Origin: Planctomycetota bacterium
GTDB taxonomy: Bacteria > Planctomycetota > Planctomycetia > Isosphaerales > Isosphaeraceae
Reading direction: 5' to 3'
Assembly (NCBI GenBank): GCA_021778575.1
Contig: JAJYCH010000050.1
Location: 1,936 to 13,090, forward strand
DNA length: 11,155 nt
Part shown: positions 1-6,085 of the stretch, piece after piece
How the letters are laid out: every line of letters starts with the position of its first letter
How positions within the stretch are numbered: position 1 is the first letter of the stretch
Translations under genes and position numbers: made by a program
Notes under the pieces: generated by a model
Databases searched by the model: none
Seen by the model: only the letters and a program-made list of their open reading frames with translations
Told to the model about the DNA's origin: nothing

Positions 1-1835
1 GGTACGCGGTCCTGCCTGCCCTGGCATGCACCGAGATCGTCATGGGGAACGACGCCGCGATCGGCCCGATCACTCCCGACGGTGAAGCCGTGAAGGCCAG
101 TTACCGCGAACCAATCAAGGATCTCGCGCGACGCAAGGGGAAAAGCCCCGACCTTTACGCCGGCCTGTTCGATCGCGATGCCGACCTCAAGCTCGTCACC
201 ACCGCCGATCGCCAGGCGCATTACGTTCTGGCCGAGAACCTTGACGCCTTCGTCAAGGCAAACGCGGTCGATCCCAAGGACATCCAGTCGGCCTGGGACG
301 GGGGAACCCGAGGGGTTCTCAAGTCGCTTCGAGCACGCGAAGAAGGATTCGCCAAGCTCCGGACCGACGACCGGACCGATATCGCCAACGTCTACCATAT
401 CGACACCAAGGCGCTCTCCAGCGATCCGACCTTGCTCGAAGAGGCCCGGCCGGTCTGGATCGCCATCGATGGCAAGATCGACTCGATCAAGGAAGCCTAT
501 CTTCGTCGACGGATCGATCAGGCCCGCCGCGAACGGGTGAACCTGGTCTTCTTCAAGATCAATAGCGCGGGGGGATTGATCAGCGCGGCCGATAACGTGG
601 CAACCTTGATCGCCGGGATCAAGGACATGAAAACCGTCGCGTACATCGACGACCGAGCAACCGGCGTCGCCGCCCTGATCCCCCTGGCTTGCGACGATAT
701 TGTCTTCCGCAAAGATGCTCAGATGGGCGGAATCGACCAGATCGTCTTCGGGGGTCGAGGCCAGGCCGAACACCTCAGACCCGGTCAGATCGAAAGCTTG
801 ACCCGACGGGCCGAGGTGATCGCCGGTCAGAAAGGGCATCCGATTGCCGTCGCCCACGCCATGGTCGACCCGTTTGCCCACGTTTTCCAGGCCACCAACG
901 CCGAGACCGGCGCCGCTTGCCTGGTCCTTCAGAGCCAGCTCGACTCGAACCCCAAGCAATTCCTCAACCCGTTGAGCGTCAAGGAGCCGGGAAACGTTCT
1001 GATCGTCAAATCCGGCGATTCCTCGACGTTCGGGCTGGGCCAGGAAGTGCTGAACGACGAGGCCCTGAAAGCAATCTACGGGCTTCGAGGCAAGACGATC
1101 CGGATCGACGGCCCGACCTGGGTCGATGGCCTGGTGACCACGCTCAACGACCCGTTCGTGAGCTGGGTCTTGCTGTTCATCGGGGTGTTCATGCTGATCC
1201 TCGAAATCAAGATGCCGGGGGTCGGCTTGCCGGCGATCACCTCGGCCCTGGCCTTTCTCCTGTTCTTCTGGAGCCGCTACCTGAGCGGGACCGCCGACCA
1301 GCTCGAAATCCTGCTTTTCCTGGTGGGTCTGGTCTGCCTGGGACTTGAATTGTTCGTGTTTCCGGGGTTCGGCGTCTTCGGACTGAGCGGCTTCTTGCTG
1401 ATCGTGGTGAGCATCGTGATGGCCAGCCATACCTTTGTCTGGCCCACGCAAGACTACGAATATCGTCAGATGGCCGGAACCTTGTTTCAGATCGTCGCGG
1501 TGATGGCCGGCGTGGGGATCTCGGCGGCCCTGGTGGGCAAGTACATCCCGTCGCTGCCGATCTTCAATCGGATGGTCTTGAAGCCCGAGACGTATAACGG
1601 CTCGGAACTCGACGACCCGACCGCCAAGCCGCCCGCCGACGAGGGATACGAGTCGCTCGCCTTCCTGATGGGAGAGACCGGCCGGACAACGACGGTCCTC
1701 AAGCCGTCGGGCAAGGCCCGGTTTGGCAAGCTGCTGGTCGACGTCCGCGCGGATGGTTACTTCATCGAGCCTGACCGATTGATCGAAGTCATCGACGTCC
1801 AGGGGATGAAGGTTATCGTGAAGCCGGTCGGATAA
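1..1835 (+). CDS. NfeD-type membrane protein with two ClpP-like domains (5' end outside window)
   Basis: The reading frame is already open at base 3, so the Met at base 42 is internal and the gene is cut by the window edge. Counting from that Met, the first residues finish one ClpP-like fold: before it the frame reads YAVLPALACTEIVM, which resembles the serine-protease strand of ClpP-class NfeD proteins. A second ClpP-like domain spans about 136-345, with INSAGG at 173-178 and a LIPLACDDIVF stretch at 212-222. Membrane segments lie near 371-390, 394-413, 420-440, 443-462 and 476-500, with the NfeD-type Glu/Pro-Gly signature between them (EIKMPGVG, LFVFPGFG). A C-terminal OB fold (about 541-597) contains LKPSGKARFGK. 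Family knowledge: such proteins (B. subtilis YqeZ, archaeal PH1510) act at the membrane with stomatin or flotillin partners. By my alignment the catalytic Ser is replaced by G208 and the Lys by E258 in domain two, so a scaffold or pseudoprotease role is likely. A second nfeD-like gene follows 35 bases downstream. Confidence 0.9.
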   Translation, partial: YAVLPALACTEIVMGNDAAIGPITPDGEAVKASYREPIKDLARRKGKSPDLYAGLFDRDADLKLVTTADRQAHYVLAENLDAFVKANAVDPKDIQSAWDGGTRGVLKSLRAREEGFAKLRTDDRTDIANVYHIDTKALSSDPTLLEEARPVWIAIDGKIDSIKEAYLRRRIDQARRERVNLVFFKINSAGGLISAADNVATLIAGIKDMKTVAYIDDRATGVAALIPLACDDIVFRKDAQMGGIDQIVFGGRGQAEHLRPGQIESLTRRAEVIAGQKGHPIAVAHAMVDPFAHVFQATNAETGAACLVLQSQLDSNPKQFLNPLSVKEPGNVLIVKSGDSSTFGLGQEVLNDEALKAIYGLRGKTIRIDGPTWVDGLVTTLNDPFVSWVLLFIGVFMLILEIKMPGVGLPAITSALAFLLFFWSRYLSGTADQLEILLFLVGLVCLGLELFVFPGFGVFGLSGFLLIVVSIVMASHTFVWPTQDYEYRQMAGTLFQIVAVMAGVGISAALVGKYIPSLPIFNRMVLKPETYNGSELDDPTAKPPADEGYESLAFLMGETGRTTTVLKPSGKARFGKLLVDVRADGYFIEPDRLIEVIDVQGMKVIVKPVG

Positions 1836-1870
1836 AAATTCGGGCTCCCGGGAAGCAATCGCGAAATTTG

Positions 1871-2389
1871 ATGCTTGAACTGATGGCGCCGTTCTTGATT
1901 CTGGTGGTCGCCGTGATCCTGATCGCGGCCGAGGATCTGTTACCGACCGGTGGAATTCTCGGCGTTCTGGCTCTGGGGTGCCTCGGGTGGTTCCTCTACC
2001 TCGGGTTCACGGATTCCAACGGCCTGGGTATCCGCTACCTGGTCGCGGAACTTGTCTCGGTCCCGCTGGTGTATCTGGGGTCGAACTATCTGATCGAGAA
2101 GACCGGACTTCGGCGGCTGGTCTCGCTTCAACCGCCGGACCTCGACGAGGTCGATCACCGTCGCGAAGGGCCCGACCTGGACCGCCTGATCGGTCTTCGG
2201 GGTCGGGCTCTGACCACGCTTCGTCCGTCGGGGATGGTGGCCTTCGAAGGGCGACGGATCGATGGGATGAGCGAGTCCGGGCTGATCCCTTCGGGAGCCG
2301 AAGTGCTGGCGATCCAGGTCCGATCGGGCCGGCTGATCGTCCGGGTTGACCCGTACCCGGACGAATCACGGGAGACCAGCCAGGTCTGA
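1871..2389 (+). CDS. Short NfeD-like membrane protein with C-terminal OB-fold domain
   Basis: This 172-residue protein has hydrophobic N-terminal segments (about 5-20, 27-46 and 54-72). The first loop, EDLLPTGGILG at 21-31, matches the Glu/Pro-Gly pattern of NfeD membrane domains. A charged linker (about 80-103) leads to an OB-type fold at about 104-160. That fold starts IGLRGRALTTLRPSGMVAFEGRRI and keeps the signature G-x-A-x-T-x-LRPSG of NfeD C-terminal domains, so the sequence call is firm. In the family this domain is thought to bind partner proteins, including stomatin or flotillin-type SPFH proteins; that is inferred here from the downstream FloA gene. A TTG codon directly precedes the ATG (base 1868) and could be the start instead. 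The nearest purine-rich stretch, GGGAAG at 1850-1855, is too far upstream to decide, so translation may be coupled to the upstream gene, which ends 35 bases before. Having a long ClpP-fused NfeD and a short NfeD side by side is common in this type of locus. Confidence 0.85.
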   Translation: MLELMAPFLILVVAVILIAAEDLLPTGGILGVLALGCLGWFLYLGFTDSNGLGIRYLVAELVSVPLVYLGSNYLIEKTGLRRLVSLQPPDLDEVDHRREGPDLDRLIGLRGRALTTLRPSGMVAFEGRRIDGMSESGLIPSGAEVLAIQVRSGRLIVRVDPYPDESRETSQV

Positions 2390-2647
2390 GTCAGCCGACC
2401 GCTAAAGTCGGACCTGATCGTCAGAGCTGACCCGATTTGTTTGAATTCGTGAGAGCCAGGTGTCGCTTGCGCGGGCCTCTGGCCTTAGAATTCGATATGC
2501 GCTTCGCGCGGGCTCGACCGAAAGGGTCGCGACTCCGGCTTGGCGAGTCACTGACATCCGTCAAGATTCGACTCGACTTCGCGAATCCTCTGATAACGAA
2601 CCGACCACCTCGGCCGACAGGGCCGTTCGACACCAAGAGGCACCCCC
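2390..2647 (+). other. Intergenic leader upstream of floA
   Basis: I see no gene in these 258 bases. Open frames on both strands exist but are low-complexity, arginine-rich shadows without ribosome-binding sites. A 5-bp inverted repeat (CCGAC at 2395-2399, GTCGG at 2407-2411) follows the nfeD stop and is too weak to call a terminator. The gap is long for an operon of tightly packed genes, so floA may have its own promoter or a long 5' untranslated region. The floA ribosome-binding site AAGAGG at 2635-2640 ends the region. Confidence 0.5.
2486..2491 (+). promoter_or_regulatory. Possible -10 element upstream of floA
   Basis: The hexamer TAGAAT differs from the sigma-70 consensus TATAAT at one position. 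It lies about 160 bases upstream of the floA start. No good -35 hexamer is found 16-18 bases upstream, so this rests on the -10 match alone. It is a weak candidate, offered because the 258-base gap makes an internal promoter likely. Confidence 0.2.
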
Positions 2648-3724
2648 ATGATCGACTCCGTGATCGCCCAGCAGCCCGGCCCAATTTCGACGCCTCAGAT
2701 GATCTTCTTCGCGATTCTGGCGATGATCGTGATCGCCGGTTTGATCGGCGCGATCTTGATGACCAAATACTTCGCCCTCTGGATTCAGGCCAAGTTCTCC
2801 GAGGCGAGGGTCACGCTGATCGAGCTGGTGGGAATGTCACTCCGGAAAGTGAACCCGACCCTGATCGTTCGGTCGAAGATCATGGCGATCCAGGCCGGTC
2901 TGAGCGAGAAGGACGGAATCACGACGCGGAGCCTCGAAGCCCATTACCTGGCCGGTGGCAACGTCCCGAACGTCGTCCGGGCGCTGATCGCCGCCAACCG
3001 AGCGGATATCCCACTCTCGTACAAGCGAGCGGCGGCGATCGACCTGGCGGGCCGGAACGTGCTCGACGCCGTTCAGACCAGCGTGAATCCGAAAGTCATC
3101 GACTGCCCCGACCCGACCAAGGGACGGCAGACGATTGACGGGATCGCCAAGAACGGGATTCAGCTCAAGGTCAAGGCGCGGGTGACGGTCCGGACCAACA
3201 TCGACCGGCTCGTCGGCGGTGCGACCGAGGAGACGATCATCGCCCGGGTCGGCGAAGGGATCGTGACGACGATCGGCTCGGCCGAGTCGCACAACCTCGT
3301 GCTCGAAAACCCCGACTCGATCTCCAAGCGGGTGCTGGAGAAGGGGCTCGACGCGGGAACCGCGTTCGAGATTCTCTCGATCGACATCGCCGACATCGAC
3401 GTGGGAGACAACATCGGCGCCAACCTCCAGGCCGCCCAGGCCGAGGCCGACACCCGGGTCGCCCGGGCCAAGGCCGAAGAACGACGAGCCTTCGCCGTCG
3501 CGATGGAGCAGGAAATGCTCGCCGCCGTCCAGGAAAACCGCGCCAAGGTGATGCTGTCCGAAGCCGAGATTCCGCTCGCGATCGCCGAGGCGTTCCGCAA
3601 GGGGAACCTGGGAGTGACCGACTATTACAACCTCCGGAACATCCAGGCCGATACCGAGATGCGGTCGTCCATCGCGGGGACCAGCCCTAACAACACCAGG
3701 CGCGAGGCGGTCAATAATTCCTGA
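2648..3724 (+). CDS. floA: Flotillin-like protein FloA
   Basis: This 358-residue protein is a clear FloA (YqfA, formerly UPF0365) homologue. It has one membrane anchor at about 18-38, then the conserved [11 protein letters not shown] (60-70), [11 protein letters not shown] (96-106), [23 protein letters not shown] (about 128-150), [20 protein letters not shown] (about 187-205) and [17 protein letters not shown] (about 237-253). An Ala/Glu-rich coiled coil at about 258-312 ([18 protein letters not shown]) follows, then [15 protein letters not shown]. These blocks match what I recall of B. subtilis FloA almost residue for residue; the usual length is about 330, and the extra residues lie in the N-terminus, a small insertion near 152-160 and the tail. 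FloA oligomerises at the cytoplasmic membrane to organise functional microdomains and influences fluidity and membrane-protein activity. The start is supported by AAGAGG at 2635-2640, seven bases before the ATG. The two NfeD-type genes upstream reproduce the known NfeD-flotillin pairing. The next gene begins 59 bases downstream. Confidence 0.97.
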   Translation: MIDSVIAQQPGPISTPQMIFFAILAMIVIAGLIGAILMTKYFALWIQAKFSEARVTLIELVGMSLRKVNPTLIVRSKIMAIQAGLSEKDGITTRSLEAHYLAGGNVPNVVRALIAANRADIPLSYKRAAAIDLAGRNVLDAVQTSVNPKVIDCPDPTKGRQTIDGIAKNGIQLKVKARVTVRTNIDRLVGGATEETIIARVGEGIVTTIGSAESHNLVLENPDSISKRVLEKGLDAGTAFEILSIDIADIDVGDNIGANLQAAQAEADTRVARAKAEERRAFAVAMEQEMLAAVQENRAKVMLSEAEIPLAIAEAFRKGNLGVTDYYNLRNIQADTEMRSSIAGTSPNNTRREAVNNS

Positions 3725-3783
3725 TCGCCGGGCCAACGCGCGGCCGCGGGCTCGACCACTTTCGCGAACGGGCGGGATCAACG

Positions 3784-4431
3784 ATGAATAATAACAACTG
3801 GATCGAGCTGGTCTTCAAGTTCTTCGTGCCGCTGAGCTTCTTCGCGATCTGGGCGATCACCGCCCTGTTCAATCGCGAGTCGAAGGGGTTCGTCCCCCGG
3901 CCTCCCGCTCCGGGTTCGAGCCCGGGAGTCAGGCCGGGCGATCCCAACCTCCGCTGGGGGACGACCCCGACGAACCCACAGGTGGCGACGCCCAGGCGGG
4001 TGCCGCTGGGGGATGACGATATCCTGATCCTCCCGAGCGAACCAAATCGGCCCGCCCGGGTTGCCCCCGGTCGTTCGCCGCAGCAAGCCCCTCGACGCTC
4101 GGCCAAGGGGCGACCAGCCGCCCAGCCCCCGAAAAAGGTCGAACCAGCCCCGAGCCGGAACAAGCTCAGCGGAGTGAACCAGAACGTCAACCAGCAACTC
4201 GCCCGACCGATGGATCTCACTCCACTGACGACCATCGCCCCGATGGCGACCTCGACCGGGTCCGAACTGGCGACTTCACCTTCGGCCCCCTCGAAGACGT
4301 CGACGGTCCTGACGATCTCGACGTTGATCCCGCTGATGAACGACCCGATCCGGCTCCGCGAAGCGTTCATCGTCAACGAACTTTTTCAGAAACCGCTGGC
4401 ACTTCGCGGGCGACAGGGACAGCATCGCTGA
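3784..4431 (+). CDS. Unrecognised single-pass membrane protein with proline-rich linker, downstream of floA
   Basis: I do not recognise a named family. The 215-residue product starts with a short Asn-rich head and one hydrophobic helix (about 8-30, VFKFFVPLSFFAIWAITALF), followed by a positively charged residue. Residues 35-130 form a Pro/Arg/Gly/Ser-rich, probably disordered stretch. A Ser/Thr-rich part (about 145-180) leads to a compact C-terminal block, PLMNDPIRLREAFIVNELFQ (183-202), which looks amphipathic and helical, unlike the rest. The layout resembles a membrane anchor, a flexible tether and a peptide that docks on something. The gene starts 59 bases after floA and ends just before a strong terminator, so it is probably transcribed with floA. 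B. subtilis has a different small protein, YqfB, in the same position after FloA. A role as a FloA or NfeD partner is inferred from position only. The start lacks a clear ribosome-binding site; a GGCGGG stretch lies about ten bases upstream. Confidence 0.75.
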   Translation: MNNNNWIELVFKFFVPLSFFAIWAITALFNRESKGFVPRPPAPGSSPGVRPGDPNLRWGTTPTNPQVATPRRVPLGDDDILILPSEPNRPARVAPGRSPQQAPRRSAKGRPAAQPPKKVEPAPSRNKLSGVNQNVNQQLARPMDLTPLTTIAPMATSTGSELATSPSAPSKTSTVLTISTLIPLMNDPIRLREAFIVNELFQKPLALRGRQGQHR

Positions 4432-4466
4432 CCGGAAAAGTTTGCCGGATCGGTTTCAGAAGCTCG

Positions 4467-4502
4467 AACGGACGGCCGATCTTCGGCTGTCCGTTTTTTT
4501 TT
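4467..4502 (+). terminator. Strong intrinsic terminator ending the nfeD-floA locus
   Basis: The bases ACGGACGGCCGA (4468-4479) and TCGGCTGTCCGT (4483-4494) form a 12-bp stem with one G-U pair and a three-base TCT loop. Another A-T pair (4467 with 4495) extends it. A run of nine T residues (4494-4502) follows directly. This is a textbook factor-independent terminator 36 bases after the preceding stop codon. It separates the floA locus from the thioredoxin gene. Confidence 0.95.
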
Positions 4503-4708
4503 CTTGAGGAGCGGTTCATTTACGCCCGATACCTGTCTTCAGAACCTGGATGAACTTCCCTTGACGTTTCTCCGCCGACGGTCTGGCCTGCCCGCGAGCA
4601 ACAGCGGGTGGATGCTCCACGGATGGGGTAAAGCGACGAAGCCGATGTCTTGCCCCCACTCGTTGGCTCAACCCATTCCAGCCGCCGTATGTCTGACGGA
4701 GACGTCTC
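4503..4708 (+). other. Leader region of the thioredoxin-YHS gene with small inverted repeats
   Basis: No credible gene lies here. Because the terminator stops transcription just before it, the region must hold the promoter of the next gene, but no convincing pair of -35 and -10 hexamers was found. TTGAGG (4504-4509) with GATACC (4528-4533) is the best and is poor. Adjacent small hairpins can form: CCCGC (4591-4595) with GCGGG (4604-4608), and GTGGA (4608-4612) with TCCAC (4616-4620). A longer-range TGGGG (4624-4628) can pair with CCCCA (4654-4658). The gene's ribosome-binding site ACGGAG is at 4696-4701. Confidence 0.4.
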
Positions 4709-5692
4709 ATGAATTGCACCAAAATCCGGCTTCGCCGGGCTTGCAGCTTTGCCACTCTGGCAATCGGTCTGGTCGGCTCCCAGGCGGTTCTCCCCGAAGG
4801 ACGCGCCGAGGACGTCAAGAAGATCGTCTGGCGGGAGGATCTTGCTCAGGCACAGGCCGAGGCCAAGTCGCTCGACCGCTTGCTCTGGATCCAGTTCACC
4901 GGCCCCTGGTGCATCAACTGTCGTCGCATGGATCGCTCGACCTTCGTTCATCCGGGCGTGATTAACCAGGCCCAGGAATCATTCGTTCCCATCAAGCTCC
5001 GGTCCGATGAACACGAAACCCTGGCGATGACTCTGGGACTGACCACTCTCCCGTCAACCGTCATCGTCCGGCCCAACGGCGAGGTGGTCGAGCGTTACGA
5101 GGGGTACGTCGAGCCCGAAACCTTCGAGGTCACCCTCGCCGCCGTCCTCCGCCGTGAAGGGCGGTCTCCCGAGCAGGTCGCCCGGGCTCGCAAACTCAAG
5201 GAAGAGTCGCTGGCGCTCGCCGGCTTTTGCCCGGTCTCCTTTCTGAGAGACAATCAACTCGTCCCGGGCAAGAAGGAACTGACCGTCGAACACGATGGCC
5301 GGATCTTCCGGTTCGCCAATGAAGATTCTCGACGTGAATTCCGCCGGAAGCCCGACGTCTTCGCCCCCGCCAACGATGGCCGTTGCCCGGTCAGCCAGGT
5401 CGATCGCGGCGACCTTCAGCCCGGCGACCCGCGCTGGGGCGTGGTTTATAGCGGTCATGTCTTTCTGTTCAAGACCGGGAACGAACGCGACCAGTTCGTG
5501 AAGGACCCGGAACGGTATACCAAGGTGGATCGCTCGGACCGATTTGACTGCCTCCATTGCTGGAACCGATCAAACCTCGCCCGCAACCCAGCATCGCGCG
5601 TCAACGTGTCTTACCGGGTCGAGGGACTTTCGTCTCCGACCCCCGACCGGATCGAGGCTCTCCTGGCCCCGAGCACGACGATCCGACGCTGA
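4709..5692 (+). CDS. Exported thioredoxin-fold protein with two YHS-like domains
   Basis: This 327-residue protein starts with a probable signal peptide (RLRR, then a hydrophobic stretch about 12-27, possible cleavage after GRA at 33), so it acts outside the cytoplasm or in the planctomycete periplasm. A thioredoxin fold at about 36-150 has the active site W67-C-I-N-C71, the cis-proline P115 in TLPST, and the IVRPNGEVV edge strand. This resembles the DsbD-C/thioredoxin-7 type, which reduces or exchanges disulfides. Two YHS-like modules follow, each opening with a CPVS motif: GFCPVS at 172-177 (through about 221) and GRCPVS at 224-229 (through about 272). YHS domains are often found in metal-handling proteins. 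A further CxxC pair, CLHC at 281-284, lies near the C-terminus. The ATG has a good ribosome-binding site (ACGGAG, spacing seven). The gene is flanked by terminators on both sides, so it is transcribed alone. The thioredoxin fold is certain, the YHS calls are likely, and the substrate is unknown. Confidence 0.88.
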   Translation: MNCTKIRLRRACSFATLAIGLVGSQAVLPEGRAEDVKKIVWREDLAQAQAEAKSLDRLLWIQFTGPWCINCRRMDRSTFVHPGVINQAQESFVPIKLRSDEHETLAMTLGLTTLPSTVIVRPNGEVVERYEGYVEPETFEVTLAAVLRREGRSPEQVARARKLKEESLALAGFCPVSFLRDNQLVPGKKELTVEHDGRIFRFANEDSRREFRRKPDVFAPANDGRCPVSQVDRGDLQPGDPRWGVVYSGHVFLFKTGNERDQFVKDPERYTKVDRSDRFDCLHCWNRSNLARNPASRVNVSYRVEGLSSPTPDRIEALLAPSTTIRR

Positions 5693-5719
5693 ACCGTCGC
5701 GAAAAACCGAAGCCAAACC

Positions 5720-5768
5720 GCCGTCCGGACCCCGCTTTTCGATCGGGTTCGGACGGCTTTTTGTTTTT
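5720..5768 (+). terminator. Intrinsic terminator after the thioredoxin-YHS gene
   Basis: The bases GCCGTCCGGACCC (5720-5732) pair with GGGTTCGGACGGC (5745-5757) in a 13-bp stem containing one G-T pair, closing a 12-base loop. A T-rich tail follows (five T at 5758-5762, one G, five T at 5764-5768). The stem begins 28 bases after the stop codon. Confidence 0.93.
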
Positions 5769-6085
5769 GGCAACCATCGGAAGTCCCAGGTTCCGTTCTG
5801 TCGGTCGCCGCGCCGGGATTTCGAAAGTCGGAACAGGGGGCGGTGCTTTCTCGATCCACACGAACTTTGCCGCTGGAGCCGAGCCCGGCCAGCCCCCCGA
5901 GATGTTGCTTTCAACTGTTGGAAGGTGAGCGAACTTCGCGGTTCGCCCGGTACCGAAAATACCCCTTCCCGGTTTTCCACGCCGCGCGTCATGAGCCGCG
6001 GGCTTCGACCCGGATGGTCGTCCCCGTGGAACCAACTCTCGACCGCGCGAGACCCGGCCTCAACGAGCTACAGGAGTCGTGCCCG
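5769..6085 (+). other. Gene-free region upstream of the TPR gene
   Basis: I see no gene in these 317 bases. The frame of the downstream TPR gene happens to stay open from base 5843, but the translated extension is an unstructured Arg/Pro/Ser-rich run placed before a natural membrane anchor, and it has no ribosome-binding site. A 6-bp inverted repeat (GCGAAC at 5929-5934, GTTCGC at 5941-5946) and a small GGTA/TACC repeat just after it are the only structures noted. No convincing promoter was found, although one must exist here because a terminator precedes the region. Confidence 0.5.
6072..6076 (+). promoter_or_regulatory. Ribosome-binding site that fixes the TPR gene start
   Basis: AGGAG ends nine bases before the ATG at 6086. 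It selects that ATG over the upstream in-frame starts, such as the ATG at 6014 and the start of the open frame at 5843. The protein begun at 6086 opens with a short basic head and a membrane helix, which supports the choice. Confidence 0.8.

Noticed and set aside
42..44. ATG at base 42 as the start of the first gene
   Set aside because: The frame is open to the window edge and the residues before this Met belong to the conserved core of a ClpP-like fold, so the true start is outside the window.
2395..2411. Small inverted repeat after the short nfeD gene as a terminator
   Set aside because: The stem is only five base pairs with a seven-base loop and no T run follows.
2437..3138. Open frame on the + strand overlapping the floA start in another frame
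   Set aside because: It overlaps FloA coding sequence out of frame, is rich in Arg/Asp/Pro, and lacks a ribosome-binding site.
5843..6085. Upstream in-frame extension of the TPR protein by 81 residues
   Set aside because: It is Arg/Pro/Ser-rich, has no ribosome-binding site, and would bury the natural N-terminal membrane anchor. AGGAG at 6072-6076 supports the ATG at 6086.
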